Source: Variovorax sp. PBS-H4
GTDB taxonomy: Bacteria; Pseudomonadota; Gammaproteobacteria; Burkholderiales; Burkholderiaceae_C
Assembly: GCF_901827205.1 (NCBI RefSeq)
Contig: NZ_LR594675.1
Location: 2,232,001-2,296,000 of the forward strand
Direction of reading: 5' to 3'
Length of the DNA stretch: 64,000 nt
A program made the translations under genes and the position numbers. The notes beneath the pieces are model-generated. The model worked only from the letters and a program-made list of their open reading frames with translations, was not told the DNA's origin and did no database searches. Below, piece after piece: positions 1-9,500 of this stretch (the stretch's first letter is position 1; every line of letters begins with the position of its first letter).

Positions 1-894
1 ATCGACCTGCTGATCGGGCCGAGCCTCACGCCCAACTCGCTGGCCGTGCTCGACGTGCTGGTGGAGAGCGGCACGCCGATGATCAGCCTCGCGGGGTCGG
101 GCGCCATCGTCGAACCGGTGGACGATCGCAAGCGCTGGGCCTTCAAGACGCCGCAGAGCGACACCCACATGGCGACCGGCATCGTCAAGCACATGGCCGA
201 CAACGGCGTGAAGCGCGTGGCCTTCATCGGCTTCAACGACGCCTACGGCGAAGGCTGGTGGCGCGAGTTCGGCAAGCTCGCCGAGCTGCGCGGAATCGAG
301 GTGGTCGCGAACGAGCGCTACACGCGCACCGACGCCTCGGTCACCGGGCAGGTACTCAAGCTGCTGGCCTCGCAGCCCGACGCGGTGTTCATCGCGGCCT
401 CGGGCACGCCCGCGGTGCTGCCGCAGGCCACGCTGTTCGACCGCGGCTACCGCGGCAAGGTCTACCAGACCCATGGCGTGGCGAACAACGATTTCCTGCG
501 CGTGGGCGGCACCAAGCTCGAGGGCACCTTCGTGCCGGCCGGCCCGGTGCTGGTGGCCGAGCAGCTGCCCGACAGCCACCCGGCGAAGAAGCCCTCGCTC
601 GAATTCATCCGCAAGTACGAGGCGCTGCCCAATGCGGGCCAGCGCTCCACCTTCGCGGCCTACCTCTGGGATGCGGCGCTGATCCTGCAGGACGCGGCGC
701 CGCGCGCGCTCAAGGGCGCCAGGCCCGGCACGCCCGAATTCCGCAAGGCGCTGCGCGACGCGATCGAGTCCACGCAGGACCTGCATGCCACCAACGGCGT
801 CTACAGCCTCGGGCCCAAGGACCACATCGGCCTGGATCAGCGCAGCCGAGTGATGGTGCGCATCGAGAAGGGCAGCTGGAAGTACATCCCCTGA
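1..894 (+). CDS. Branched-chain amino acid type ABC transporter substrate-binding protein (5' partial)
   Basis: The reading frame is open from the first base, so the gene starts upstream of the window and only the last 297 residues are visible. This part has the periplasmic binding protein type I fold of the LivJ/LivK family. It shows the typical stretch VKRVAFIGFNDAYGEGWW and the C-terminal pattern of a Tyr-rich segment followed by an ending on the motif of a basic patch and IP. The family captures amino acids, short-chain amides, aromatic acids or similar ligands in the periplasm and hands them to the permease. The permease, fused permease-ATPase and second ATPase follow on the same strand, so this is the first gene of a Liv-type operon. 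The ligand cannot be read from sequence. The neighbouring hydroxyacid dehydrogenase and indolepyruvate oxidoreductase make an aryl acid or amino acid plausible. Confidence 0.9.
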   Translation: MDLLIGPSLTPNSLAVLDVLVESGTPMISLAGSGAIVEPVDDRKRWAFKTPQSDTHMATGIVKHMADNGVKRVAFIGFNDAYGEGWWREFGKLAELRGIEVVANERYTRTDASVTGQVLKLLASQPDAVFIAASGTPAVLPQATLFDRGYRGKVYQTHGVANNDFLRVGGTKLEGTFVPAGPVLVAEQLPDSHPAKKPSLEFIRKYEALPNAGQRSTFAAYLWDAALILQDAAPRALKGARPGTPEFRKALRDAIESTQDLHATNGVYSLGPKDHIGLDQRSRVMVRIEKGSWKYIP

Positions 895-916
895 CGCGCG
901 GCGGACCCGACAGATC

Positions 917-1954
917 ATGGACATGCAGATCTTCGGCCTGCTGGTGCAGGACGGCCTCGCGAGCGGCGCCGTCTACGTGCTGCTGGCGCTGGCGCTCGTG
1001 ATGGTCTTCACCGTGACGCGCATCGTGTTCGTTCCGCAGGGCGAATTCGTCAGCTGCAGCGTGCTGACCATCGCGGCCTTCCAGCAGGGCCAGGCTCCGG
1101 GGCTGGCGGTGCCGGTCGCGGCGGTGGCCCTGCTGGCCTGCGGCATGGAAACCGCCGAGCGCCTGCGACAGCGCAACCTCGCGGGGCTCGGTGCCCGGCT
1201 CGCGCTGCTCGGCGCGCTGCCGCTGGCGGCCTGCGCCTTCGCCTGGTTCGGCGTCGATGCGCGCTCGCCGGCCTGGATGCAGACGGCCGCTGCGGTGGCG
1301 CTGGTCACGGTGATGGGGCCGCTGATCTACCGCACGGTGTTCCGGCCGATGGGCAATGCCTCGCCGCTGGTGCTGCTGGTGGCGGCGATCGCGCTGCACT
1401 TCGTGCTGGTGGCGCTGGGCCTGTACGTGTTCGGGCCCGAGGGCTCGCGGCTGCCAGGCTTCGAACTGCCGGCCGGCCTGCTCGCGGGACTGCCGGTGGC
1501 GCCGCAGACGCTGGCGGTGGTGGCGGCGAGCGCCGTGCTGGTGGCCGTGTTCTTCGCCTTCTTCGGCCACACCCTGAGCGGCAAGGCGCTGCGCGCCACC
1601 GCCGTGTGCCGCGACGGCGCGCGGCTGGTCGGCATCTCGCCCGACCACTCGGGCGAACTGGCGCTGACCATCGCCGCCTTCATCGGCGCGGTCTCGGGCG
1701 TGCTGATTGGTCCGTTCACCACCATCTACTACGACTCGGGCTTCCTGCTCGCGCTCAAGGGCTTCGTCGGCGCGATCGTCGGTGGTCTCTCGGGCTACGT
1801 CCTCGCCGCCGCGGGCTCCCTCGTGGTGGGCCTGCTCGAGGCCTTCTCGTCCTACGGCGCGAGTGCCGCCAAGGAGATCATCGTGTTCGCATTGATCGTG
1901 CCGCTGCTCTTGTGGCGTTCGCTGGCCGACCCGCATTCGCAGGAGGCTTCATGA
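917..1954 (+). CDS. Branched-chain amino acid type ABC transporter permease (LivH-like)
   Basis: This is an integral inner-membrane permease of 345 residues, somewhat longer than most LivH proteins (about 290-310). It has many hydrophobic segments and the family signature GLVQDGLASGAVYVLLALAL near the N-terminus, with conserved GxIVGGLSGY and GLLEAF segments near the C-terminus. It would form one half of the membrane channel, with the permease domain of the next gene as the other half. The start is the ATG 22 bases after the binding-protein stop. The end overlaps the next gene by four bases (ATGA), indicating translational coupling. An insertion around residues 75-125 (an Ala- and Arg-rich stretch) accounts for the extra length. 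Confidence 0.9.
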   Translation: MDMQIFGLLVQDGLASGAVYVLLALALVMVFTVTRIVFVPQGEFVSCSVLTIAAFQQGQAPGLAVPVAAVALLACGMETAERLRQRNLAGLGARLALLGALPLAACAFAWFGVDARSPAWMQTAAAVALVTVMGPLIYRTVFRPMGNASPLVLLVAAIALHFVLVALGLYVFGPEGSRLPGFELPAGLLAGLPVAPQTLAVVAASAVLVAVFFAFFGHTLSGKALRATAVCRDGARLVGISPDHSGELALTIAAFIGAVSGVLIGPFTTIYYDSGFLLALKGFVGAIVGGLSGYVLAAAGSLVVGLLEAFSSYGASAAKEIIVFALIVPLLLWRSLADPHSQEAS

Positions 1955-3738
1955 CCTTTCGTTCCTGGGTGCTCGCGGCCGTCGCCGTGGCGGCCGCCGC
2001 CGGCGTAGCGCTGTTCGCCTCGAGCTACTACGTCACGCTCGCGAGCTTCGTGCTGCTCTACGCCACGGTGGCGCTGGGGCTCACCTTGATGACCGGCTTC
2101 GCGGGCCTGATCTCCTTCGGGCAGGCGGCCTTCGTCGGCATCGGCGCCTACGCGGCCGGCTACCTCGCGGTGGCGCACGGCGTGCCGGGCTGGGCCACGC
2201 TGCTGGCCGGCGTCGCTCTCGCCACGCTGGCGGCCGCAGCCATCGGCGCGCTCACGCTCTCGATGGGCGGGCACTACCTGTCGCTGGCCACGCTGGCCTG
2301 GGGCGTCGTCGTCTATTACGGGCTGGGCATCGTCGAGCCGCTGGGCGGCTTCAACGGCTTGTCGGGCACTCCCGCGCTGACGCTGTTCGGCTTCGACTTC
2401 GCCTCGGAGCGTTCGATGTTCTGCCTGATCGCGCTGGGCTTCGCGCTCGCCTTCTGGCTGGTGCGCAACCTGCTCGATTCGCGCCTGGGCCGCGCGGTGC
2501 GCGCGCTGCGCGCCGGCGGCGACCTGCCCGAGGCTTTCGGCGCACATGCGTTCCGGCTCAAGGTCGCGGTGTTCTGCACCGCTGCGGGCTTGGCCGGCAT
2601 GGCGGGCTGGCTCTACGTCTACATGCAGCGCTTCCTCAATCCCACGCCCTTCGGGCTGCAGATGAGCATCGAGTACCTGTTCATGGCGGTGATGGGCGGC
2701 GTGGGCGCGTTGTGGGGCGCGCTCGCGGGCGCCGGCCTGGTGGTGGTGCTCAAGCAGGTGCTGCAGGATGTGCTGCCGGCATTGCTCGGCCGCTCGGGCA
2801 ACTTCGAGATGGCGGTGTTCGGCCTGCTGATGCTGCTGATCCTCGCACGCGCCAACGCGGGGCTGTGGCCGCTGCTCGCGCGCTGGACGCGTGCAACGCC
2901 CGCCGCGCCGCTGCGACCCGTGCCGCGCGGCGAACCGGCCGTGCTGCATGCGCCCGCGGGGCGCGCATCCGGCGCGCCGGGCGAGGTGCTGCTGCGCGTC
3001 GACGGTGCCGAGAAGCGCTTCGGCGGGCTGGTGGCGGTCAACCGCGTCTCCTTCGAGGTGCGCGGCGGCGAGATCGTCGCGCTGCTCGGGCCCAACGGCG
3101 CGGGCAAGAGCACGCTGTTCAACCTGATCACCGGCCTGCTGCCCGCCAGCGCCGGCGCGATCACGCTGCGCGGCCAGCGCATCGATGCGCTCGGCGCGCG
3201 CCACGTGGCCGCGCGCGGCGTGGCGCGGACCTTCCAGCACGTGAAGTTGGTGGCCGACATGAGCGTGCGCGACAACGCGGCGCTCGGCTGCCACCTGCTC
3301 GGGCGCGATGGCTGGCTGCGAGCCATGCTGCGGCTCGACCGCCGCGAGGAGGCTGCGATCGAGGCCATGGCGCTGGCGCAGCTGCGGCGCTGCGGCCTCG
3401 AGGACCTCGCGGACGCGCCCGCCGCCAGCCTGCCGCTGGGCAAGCAGCGCGTCCTGGAAATCGCGCGCGCCCTGTGCGCCCGTCCGCAGCTGCTGCTGCT
3501 CGACGAGCCCGCAGCGGGTCTGCGGCACCAGGAGAAGAAGACCCTGGCCGCGCTGCTCAAGCAGCTGCGCGGCGAGGGCGTCACCGTGCTCATCGTGGAC
3601 CACGACATGGAATTCATCATGGACATCGCCGACCGCCTGGTCGTGATGCAGTTCGGCCAGAAGATCGCCGAGGGCGAGGCGCAGGCGGTGCGCGACGACC
3701 CGCGCGTGCAGCAGGCCTACCTCGGGAGCGCGGCATGA
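1951..3738 (+). CDS. Fused LivM-type permease and LivG-type ATPase
   Basis: One polypeptide of 595 residues joins two transporter parts. Residues 1 to about 320 are a LivM-like membrane permease with repeated hydrophobic helices and the family motif TGFAGLISFGQAAFVGIGAY. Residues about 350-595 are an ABC ATPase with Walker A GPNGAGKST at about 380-388, an RTFQHVKL Q-loop region typical of LivG, and Walker B LLLLDEP at about 514-520. The usual LSGGQ signature is degenerate (SLPLGKQR), as is common in LivG. Such LivM-LivG fusions are known in Burkholderiales. The ATG at 1951 follows GGAGG and overlaps the previous stop. The frame is open further upstream, but that part only overlaps the livH-like gene. 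Linker residues about 325-350 are Pro- and Ala-rich. Confidence 0.92.
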   Translation: MTFRSWVLAAVAVAAAAGVALFASSYYVTLASFVLLYATVALGLTLMTGFAGLISFGQAAFVGIGAYAAGYLAVAHGVPGWATLLAGVALATLAAAAIGALTLSMGGHYLSLATLAWGVVVYYGLGIVEPLGGFNGLSGTPALTLFGFDFASERSMFCLIALGFALAFWLVRNLLDSRLGRAVRALRAGGDLPEAFGAHAFRLKVAVFCTAAGLAGMAGWLYVYMQRFLNPTPFGLQMSIEYLFMAVMGGVGALWGALAGAGLVVVLKQVLQDVLPALLGRSGNFEMAVFGLLMLLILARANAGLWPLLARWTRATPAAPLRPVPRGEPAVLHAPAGRASGAPGEVLLRVDGAEKRFGGLVAVNRVSFEVRGGEIVALLGPNGAGKSTLFNLITGLLPASAGAITLRGQRIDALGARHVAARGVARTFQHVKLVADMSVRDNAALGCHLLGRDGWLRAMLRLDRREEAAIEAMALAQLRRCGLEDLADAPAASLPLGKQRVLEIARALCARPQLLLLDEPAAGLRHQEKKTLAALLKQLRGEGVTVLIVDHDMEFIMDIADRLVVMQFGQKIAEGEAQAVRDDPRVQQAYLGSAA

Positions 3739-4499
3739 CGCTGGAAGCCCGCGCCCTGTGCGCCTTCCATGGCCGCATCCCGGCGCTGCACGAGGTCGAC
3801 GTGGCGGTGCCGCCCTCGGGCATCGTCACCGTGGTCGGTCCCAACGGCGCCGGCAAGTCCACGCTGCTGGCCGCGCTCATGGGCCGCCTGCCGATGAGCG
3901 GCGAGGTCCGGCTCGACGGCACCGACCTGCGCTTCGTCTCGCCCGAGCGCCGCGTGGCCATGGGCCTGGCGCTGGTGCCCGAGCAGCGCGACCTGTTCGG
4001 CACCATGAGCGTGGCCGACAACCTCGAGCTCGGCGCCTTCTGCTGGCGCCGCGCGGGCCGACGGGCGATCGCGGCCGAGATGGGGCGCGTGTACGCGCTG
4101 TTCCCGCGCCTGGGCGAGCGGCACGCGCAGCTCGCGCACACGCTCTCGGGCGGCGAGCGGCAGATGCTCGCGCTGGGGCGCGCGCTGATGGCGCGCCCGC
4201 GCATCCTGCTGCTCGACGAGCCGAGCCTGGGGCTTGCGCCGCTGGTGGTGCGCGACATCTTCGCGACCGTGCGGCGGCTGCAGGCGCAGGGCGTGGCGAT
4301 CCTGCTGGTCGAGCAGAACGCGCGCGCCGCCTTCGAGGTGGCCGACCATGCCTACGTGCTCGAGATGGGTCGCGTGAGCTTGCAGGGGCCGGCCGCCGAG
4401 GTCGCGCGCGATGCGCGGGTCGCCGACAGCTACCTGGGGCGGGCTGCGGCGCCCTTGGCCCCTGTCGAATCGATGCCGCCGGTCAAGCGGGTGGCCTGA
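3735..4499 (+). CDS. ABC transporter ATP-binding protein (LivF-like)
   Basis: This 254-residue protein is the second ATPase of the Liv-type transporter and would pair with the ATPase domain of the preceding fusion at the cytoplasmic face. It shows Walker A GPNGAGKST from about residue 35, the ABC signature LSGGERQ, Walker B ILLLDEPSLGLAP and the H-loop replaced by the LivF-typical LLVEQNA segment. Length is normal for LivF, with a short Pro-rich C-terminal tail. Its ATG overlaps the preceding stop by four bases. Eleven bases after its stop, with GGAG in between, lies the FAD-linked dehydrogenase, so that enzyme is probably in the same transcript and may act on the imported substrate. Confidence 0.92.
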   Translation: MTLEARALCAFHGRIPALHEVDVAVPPSGIVTVVGPNGAGKSTLLAALMGRLPMSGEVRLDGTDLRFVSPERRVAMGLALVPEQRDLFGTMSVADNLELGAFCWRRAGRRAIAAEMGRVYALFPRLGERHAQLAHTLSGGERQMLALGRALMARPRILLLDEPSLGLAPLVVRDIFATVRRLQAQGVAILLVEQNARAAFEVADHAYVLEMGRVSLQGPAAEVARDARVADSYLGRAAAPLAPVESMPPVKRVA

Positions 4500-4511
4500 A
4501 GGAGATCCTCG

Positions 4512-5921
4512 ATGAACGAAGCATCCCTCGCGCCGCGCGCGCGCCCAGTCGCCGCTGTGATCCGCCAACTGCGCGGACGCTTCAGCGATCGCTGCGCAAC
4601 CGGCCAGGCGCTGCGCGACCAGCACGGCAAGGACGTGTCCTTCCACCCGCTGCATGCGCCCGACGCGGTGGTGTTCGCCGAATCGACCGAGGAGGTGTCC
4701 GCCATCGCGCGGCTGTGCCACGCGGCCTCGGTGCCGATGATCCCGTTCGGCACCGGCACCTCGTGCGAAGGCGGCGTCGCGGCGCTGCATGGCGGCATCT
4801 GCATCGATCTTTCGCGCATGAATGCCGTGCTCGAGATCCACGAGGCCGACTTCGATTGCCGCGTGCAGGCCGGCGTGACGCGCAAGCAGCTCAATGCGGC
4901 GCTGCACGGCAGCGGCCTGCATTTCCCGATCGACCCCGGCGCCGATGCCTCGATCGGCGGCATGGTGTCGACGCGCGCCTCGGGCACCAACGCCGTGCGC
5001 TACGGCACCATGCGCGAGAGCGTGATGTCGCTCGAGGTGGTGCTGCCCGACGGCGAGGTGGTGCGCACCGGCGGCCGCGCCCGCAAGTCGGCCGCGGGCT
5101 ACGACCTCACACACCTGTTCACCGGTGCCGAGGGCACGCTGGGCATCGTGACCGAGGTAGGCCTGCGGCTGCATCCGCTGCCGGAGCAGATCGCGGCCGC
5201 GCGCTGCGGCTTTCCCGATCTGCGCGCGGCCATCGACGCGGTCACCGCGATCATGCAGACCGGGGTGCCGGTGGGCCGCATCGAGTTCCTCGATGCGCAG
5301 CAGGTCGAGGCCTGCAACCGCTACGCGAAGCTCGGGCTGCCGGTCATGCCCACCCTGTTCCTCGAGTTCCACGGCGCGCCCGAGAGCGTGGTGCAGCAGG
5401 TGCGCGTGGCCGAGGAACTCGCGGCCGAGCACGGCGGCGTGGGCTTTGCCTGGGCCGACACGCCCGAGGCGCGCAGCCGGCTCTGGCAGGCGCGCCACGA
5501 TGTGTGGTGGGCCGCGCTCGCGCTGCGCCCCGGCTGCCAGGGCATGCCCACCGATGCCTGCGTCCCGATCTCGCGCCTGAGCGAGGCGGTGCTGGCGGCG
5601 CGCGCGGACGTCGAGGAACTCGGGCTCACGGCGCCGATGTGCGGCCACGTGGGCGACGGCAACTTCCACCTGTGCGTGGTGGTCGATCCCGCCGATGCCG
5701 ACGAGATGGCGCGCGCCGAGACGCTCAACGCGCGGCTGATGCGCCGCGCCATCGCGATGGGCGGCACCTGCACCGGCGAGCACGGCATCGGCTACGGCAA
5801 GATCGACTTCCTCGAGCTCGAGCGCGGCGCCTCGATGCGCGTGATGGCGGCGATCAAGCAGGCGCTCGATCCGCGCGGGGTCATGAACCCCGGCAAGGTG
5901 CTGCGGCAACGCAGCGTCTGA
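4512..5921 (+). CDS. FAD-binding 2-hydroxyacid dehydrogenase (D-lactate dehydrogenase / glycolate oxidase GlcD-like)
   Basis: This 469-residue flavoenzyme belongs to the FAD_binding_4 / FAD-oxidase_C family, which oxidises D-2-hydroxyacids to 2-oxoacids and passes electrons to quinone or cytochrome. The FAD-binding half shows PFGTGTSCEGG at about residue 78 and the GGMVSTRASGTNAVRYGT segment. The C-terminal half has the metal-binding type motif CGHVGDGNFH at about 377 and GTCTGEHGIGYGK near 417, ending with the usual NPGKVL. It lies directly downstream of the transporter and tail-to-tail with the Lrp gene. Given the indolepyruvate oxidoreductase nearby, I infer an aryl-lactate or similar 2-hydroxyacid as substrate. 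D-lactate or glycolate are the alternatives. Confidence 0.88.
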   Translation: MNEASLAPRARPVAAVIRQLRGRFSDRCATGQALRDQHGKDVSFHPLHAPDAVVFAESTEEVSAIARLCHAASVPMIPFGTGTSCEGGVAALHGGICIDLSRMNAVLEIHEADFDCRVQAGVTRKQLNAALHGSGLHFPIDPGADASIGGMVSTRASGTNAVRYGTMRESVMSLEVVLPDGEVVRTGGRARKSAAGYDLTHLFTGAEGTLGIVTEVGLRLHPLPEQIAAARCGFPDLRAAIDAVTAIMQTGVPVGRIEFLDAQQVEACNRYAKLGLPVMPTLFLEFHGAPESVVQQVRVAEELAAEHGGVGFAWADTPEARSRLWQARHDVWWAALALRPGCQGMPTDACVPISRLSEAVLAARADVEELGLTAPMCGHVGDGNFHLCVVVDPADADEMARAETLNARLMRRAIAMGGTCTGEHGIGYGKIDFLELERGASMRVMAAIKQALDPRGVMNPGKVLRQRSV

Positions 5922-5930
5922 ACCGTTCCC

Positions 5931-6425
5931 CTAGAGCGGCACCCGCGTCAGGTCGAGCCGGGTGTCGTTCTTCACCTCGCGCAGCGCGACCGAGGTCTTG
6001 ATCTGCCGGATGCCCTCGAGCTTCAGCATGAAGCGGTGCAGGAAGCGGTCGAAGGCCAGCGGGTCGGGCACCACGATCTTGAGGATGTAGTCGCCGTCGC
6101 CGGTCGTGACCCAGCACTCGAGGATCTCGGGTGTGGCCTGCACCGCGCGCTCGAAGGCCGCCACCACCGATTCCGAATGCCGCTCCAGGCTGATCTGCGT
6201 GAACATGCAGCCATGCAGCCCGACCTTGTTGCGGTCGACCAGCGCCACGAAGCGGCGGATGATGCCGCTGTCCTCGAGCTCGCGCAGCCGGCGCCAGCAG
6301 GGCGCCGAGGACAGGCCCACCTCGTCGGCCAGCGCCTGCACCGTCATGCGGCCATCGGCCTGCAGCAGGTCGAGGATGCGGCGGGTGGGCGCGTCGGACA
6401 GCGGCGTCGAATCGGTCTTTCGCAT
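5931..6425 (-). CDS. Lrp/AsnC family transcriptional regulator
   Basis: This 164-residue protein has the Lrp/AsnC layout. An N-terminal winged helix-turn-helix (about residues 12-62, with RILDLLQADGRMTVQALADE) is followed by a RAM ligand-binding domain (about 75-150, containing ILECWVTTGDGDYILKIV). These regulators sense amino acids or related acids and wrap DNA as octamers. It is divergent from the indolepyruvate oxidoreductase gene across a 119-bp AT-rich region and is probably its regulator. Its 3' end meets the FAD dehydrogenase gene with only nine bases between. The ATG at 6425 precedes a recognisable Lrp N-terminus; an upstream in-frame ATG at 6450 gives only an unlikely extension. Confidence 0.9.
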   Translation of the reverse strand: MRKTDSTPLSDAPTRRILDLLQADGRMTVQALADEVGLSSAPCWRRLRELEDSGIIRRFVALVDRNKVGLHGCMFTQISLERHSESVVAAFERAVQATPEILECWVTTGDGDYILKIVVPDPLAFDRFLHRFMLKLEGIRQIKTSVALREVKNDTRLDLTRVPL

Positions 6426-6473
6426 GGCGGCGATCTCCGGAATGAAACATGCCGGGTTGTCACCAACGCCGCA

Positions 6474-6515
6474 CGGATTGCAATTATATATGCTGTCCAG
6501 ACGGATTAATATTTG
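6474..6515. promoter_or_regulatory. AT-rich divergent control region between the Lrp gene and the indolepyruvate oxidoreductase gene
   Basis: A short AT-rich island stands out in otherwise GC-rich DNA. It holds an imperfect dyad GCAATTATATATGC (6480-6493), TATAAT on the minus strand (6483-6488) pointing at the Lrp gene, and TAATAT at 6507-6512 on the plus strand. AT-rich imperfect palindromes are typical Lrp sites. Exact -35 elements are not convincing, so transcription start points are not assigned. Confidence 0.4.
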
Positions 6516-6544
6516 ATCTACCCCCCGACGGACGGATCCCCACC

Positions 6545-9500
6545 ATGCAGACAGAAGAAGCAGCGCCCGCGCTGGAGACAGCCTACCGGCTCGAAGACAA
6601 CCGCACCGCGCGCGAAGGCCGCGTGTTCCTTACCGGCACGCAGGCGCTGGTGCGCCTGCTGTTCCGCCAGCAGCAGGAGGACCAGGCTCGCGGCTGGAAC
6701 ACGGCCGGCTACGTGAGCGGCTATCGCGGCTCGCCGCTCGCGGGCGTCGACACCGAGCTGTGGCGCGCCAAGTCGGACCTGGCCGAGCACGGCATCCGGT
6801 TCCTGCCGGCGATCAATGAGGACCTGGCCGCCACTGCGGTGATGGGCACGCAACAGGTCGGCCTGGACCCCGAGCGCCAGGTCGATGGTGTGTTCGCCAT
6901 GTGGTACGGCAAGGGGCCGGGCGTGGACCGCGCGGGCGATGCGATCCGCCATGGCCACGCGGCCGGCACCTCGCGCCGCGGCGGCGTGCTGATGGTGGTG
7001 GGCGACGACCATGCGGCCACCTCGTCGTCGATTCCCCATGCGAGCGACCTGTCGCTGATGGGCTGGGGCATCCCGATCGTGCATCCGGCCTCGGTCGACG
7101 AGTACGAAGCTTTTGGCCTCTGGGGCTGGGCCGCCTCGCGCCATGCCAGCACCTGGGTTGCGTTCAAGGCGATCTCGGAGACGGTCGAGAGCGCGCGCTC
7201 GGTCGAGGCCTCCGCCGGCGCGGCGTTCGCATTGCCCGAAGCGTCCGAATTGCCGGACACCTCCGCGCTCGAATACCGCACCGACGACTTCCTCACGCCG
7301 GCCGTCGAGCTGCGGCTGGCCGCCAGGCTCGAGGCCTTCAGCGCCTTCGCGCGCGGCAACCCGCTCGACCGCCTGGTGGTGGCAGCGCCCGGGGCCACGG
7401 CCGGCATCCTGGCGGTCGGCAAGTCCTTCCACGACTTGATGGAAGTGCTCCAGCGTTGCGGCCTCGAGGCCGACGACCTGCCCGCGCTCGGCCTGCGGCT
7501 CTACAAGCCCGGCCTTGTGTTCCCGCTCGATGCCGAGGGCGCCGACCGTTTCTGCGAAGGGCTGTCGCACGTGCTGGTCATCGAGGAGAAGGCCTCTGTG
7601 GTCGAGCAGCAGCTCAAGGACCGGGTGTTCAACCGCGCACGGCGGCCCACGGTCTGCGGCAAACAGGACCTCGAGGGGCATCCGCTGCTGGCCTGGACCG
7701 GCCAGCTCTCGCCCACGAGCATCGCCGCCGCGCTGCTCGCCTGGCTGCGCGCCGTCGACCATCCGCTGGCCGAGCGCATCGACACCGCGCGCTTCACCGC
7801 GCGCGCGGCGCTGTCGAACGAGGCCGACGGCATGCGGCGGCTGCCGTACTTCTGCTCGGGTTGCCCGCACAACAGCTCGACCAAGGTGCCCGAGGGCAGC
7901 CAGGCGCAGGCCGGCGTGGGCTGCCACTACATGGCGAGCTGGATGGACCGCGGCACGGGCGGCCTCACGCAGATGGGCGGCGAGGGCACCGACTGGCTCG
8001 GGCGCGGCGCCTTCACGCGCGTGCCGCACGTGTTCCAGAACATGGGCGAGGGCACCTACTTCCACTCGGGCTACCTCGCGATCCGGCAGGCGGTCGCGGG
8101 CGGTGCCAACATCACCTACAAGATCCTGTTCAACGACGCGGTGGCCATGACCGGCGGCCAGCCCGTCGACGGCCAGACCAGCGTGCCGCAGATCTGCACC
8201 CAGGTCGCGAGCGAAGGTGCGCGCAAGGTGGTGGTGGTCACCGACGAGCCGCAGCGCTACCACGGCGTGGCGCTGGCCGCGGGCGTGCACGTGCGCCACC
8301 GGCGCGAGCTCGACGCGGTGCAGCGCGAGCTGCGCGAGATCGCCGGCGTCACGGTGCTGGTCTACGATCAGACCTGTGCCGCCGAGAAGCGCCGCCGCCG
8401 CAAGCGCAAGGGCTATCCCGATCCGGTGCGGCGCGTGCTCATCAATCCCGAGGTCTGCGAAGGCTGCGGCGATTGCGGCACGCAGTCGAACTGCCTGTCG
8501 GTCGCGCCGCTCGAGACCTCGTTCGGCCGCAAGCGCCAGATCGACCAGTCGAGCTGCAACAAGGACTATTCGTGCGCCGAGGGCTTCTGTCCCAGCTTCG
8601 TGAGCGTGCTCGGCGGCAGCCTGCGCAAGGGAACAGCGGCTGCGCCCGCGCAGGACCCCGAGGCGCTGGCGGCAGCGCTGCCGTCGCCCGCGCTGCCTTC
8701 GCTCGCGCAGCCCTTCGACCTCATGATCGCGGGCGTGGGCGGCACCGGCGTCATCACGCTCGGCGCGCTGGTCGCGATGGGCGCGCACCTCGAGGGCAAG
8801 GGCATCTCGGTGCTCGACTTCACCGCGCTCGCGCAGAAGGGAGGCTCGGTGGTGAGCCACGTGCGTCTGGCCGACACGCCCGATCGCCTGCACGCAGTGC
8901 GCCTGCTGCCGGGCACCGCGCGCACCCTGATCGCGGCCGACCTCGTGGTGGGCGTGCTGCCCGACGTGCTGGGCGTGATCGGCGAGGGCCGCACGCGCGT
9001 GGTGGTCAACACCCACCTGCAGACTCTGGCCGAGTTCACGCGCCAGCCCGACCTGCCTTATCGCGAGGACGCGCTGCTCGCCAAGATCGAGGCCGCCGCG
9101 GGCGCCGCGCAGGTCGAGCGAATCGATGCGCACGCCACCGCCAAGGCGCTGCTGGGCGATGCCATCGGGGCCAACATGCTGATGCTGGGCCATGCCTGGC
9201 AGCAGGGCGGCGTGCCGGTGAGCCTGGCGGCGCTGATGCGCGCTATCGAGCTCAACGGCGTGGCCGTGGCCGCCAACAAGCGCGCCTTCGCGGCCGGCCG
9301 ACTCACGGCCGCCGACCCGCAATGGCGCCAGACGCTGATGGGCGAGCAGCGCAGCGTCGTCACGCTGAACCTGCCGCAGTCCTTCGAGAAGCTGCTCGAG
9401 GAGCGCGTGCGCTTCCTCACCGACTACCAGGACGCGCGCTATGCGCGCCGCTACCTGGACACCGTGCGCCGGGTCGAGGCTGCCGAGCGCGGCATCGCGC

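Noticed and set aside
1606..1950. Upstream extension of the fused permease-ATPase frame
   Set aside because: It overlaps the preceding permease gene in another frame and is Arg-rich. The ATG at 1951 has a good ribosome site and a proper hydrophobic N-terminus.
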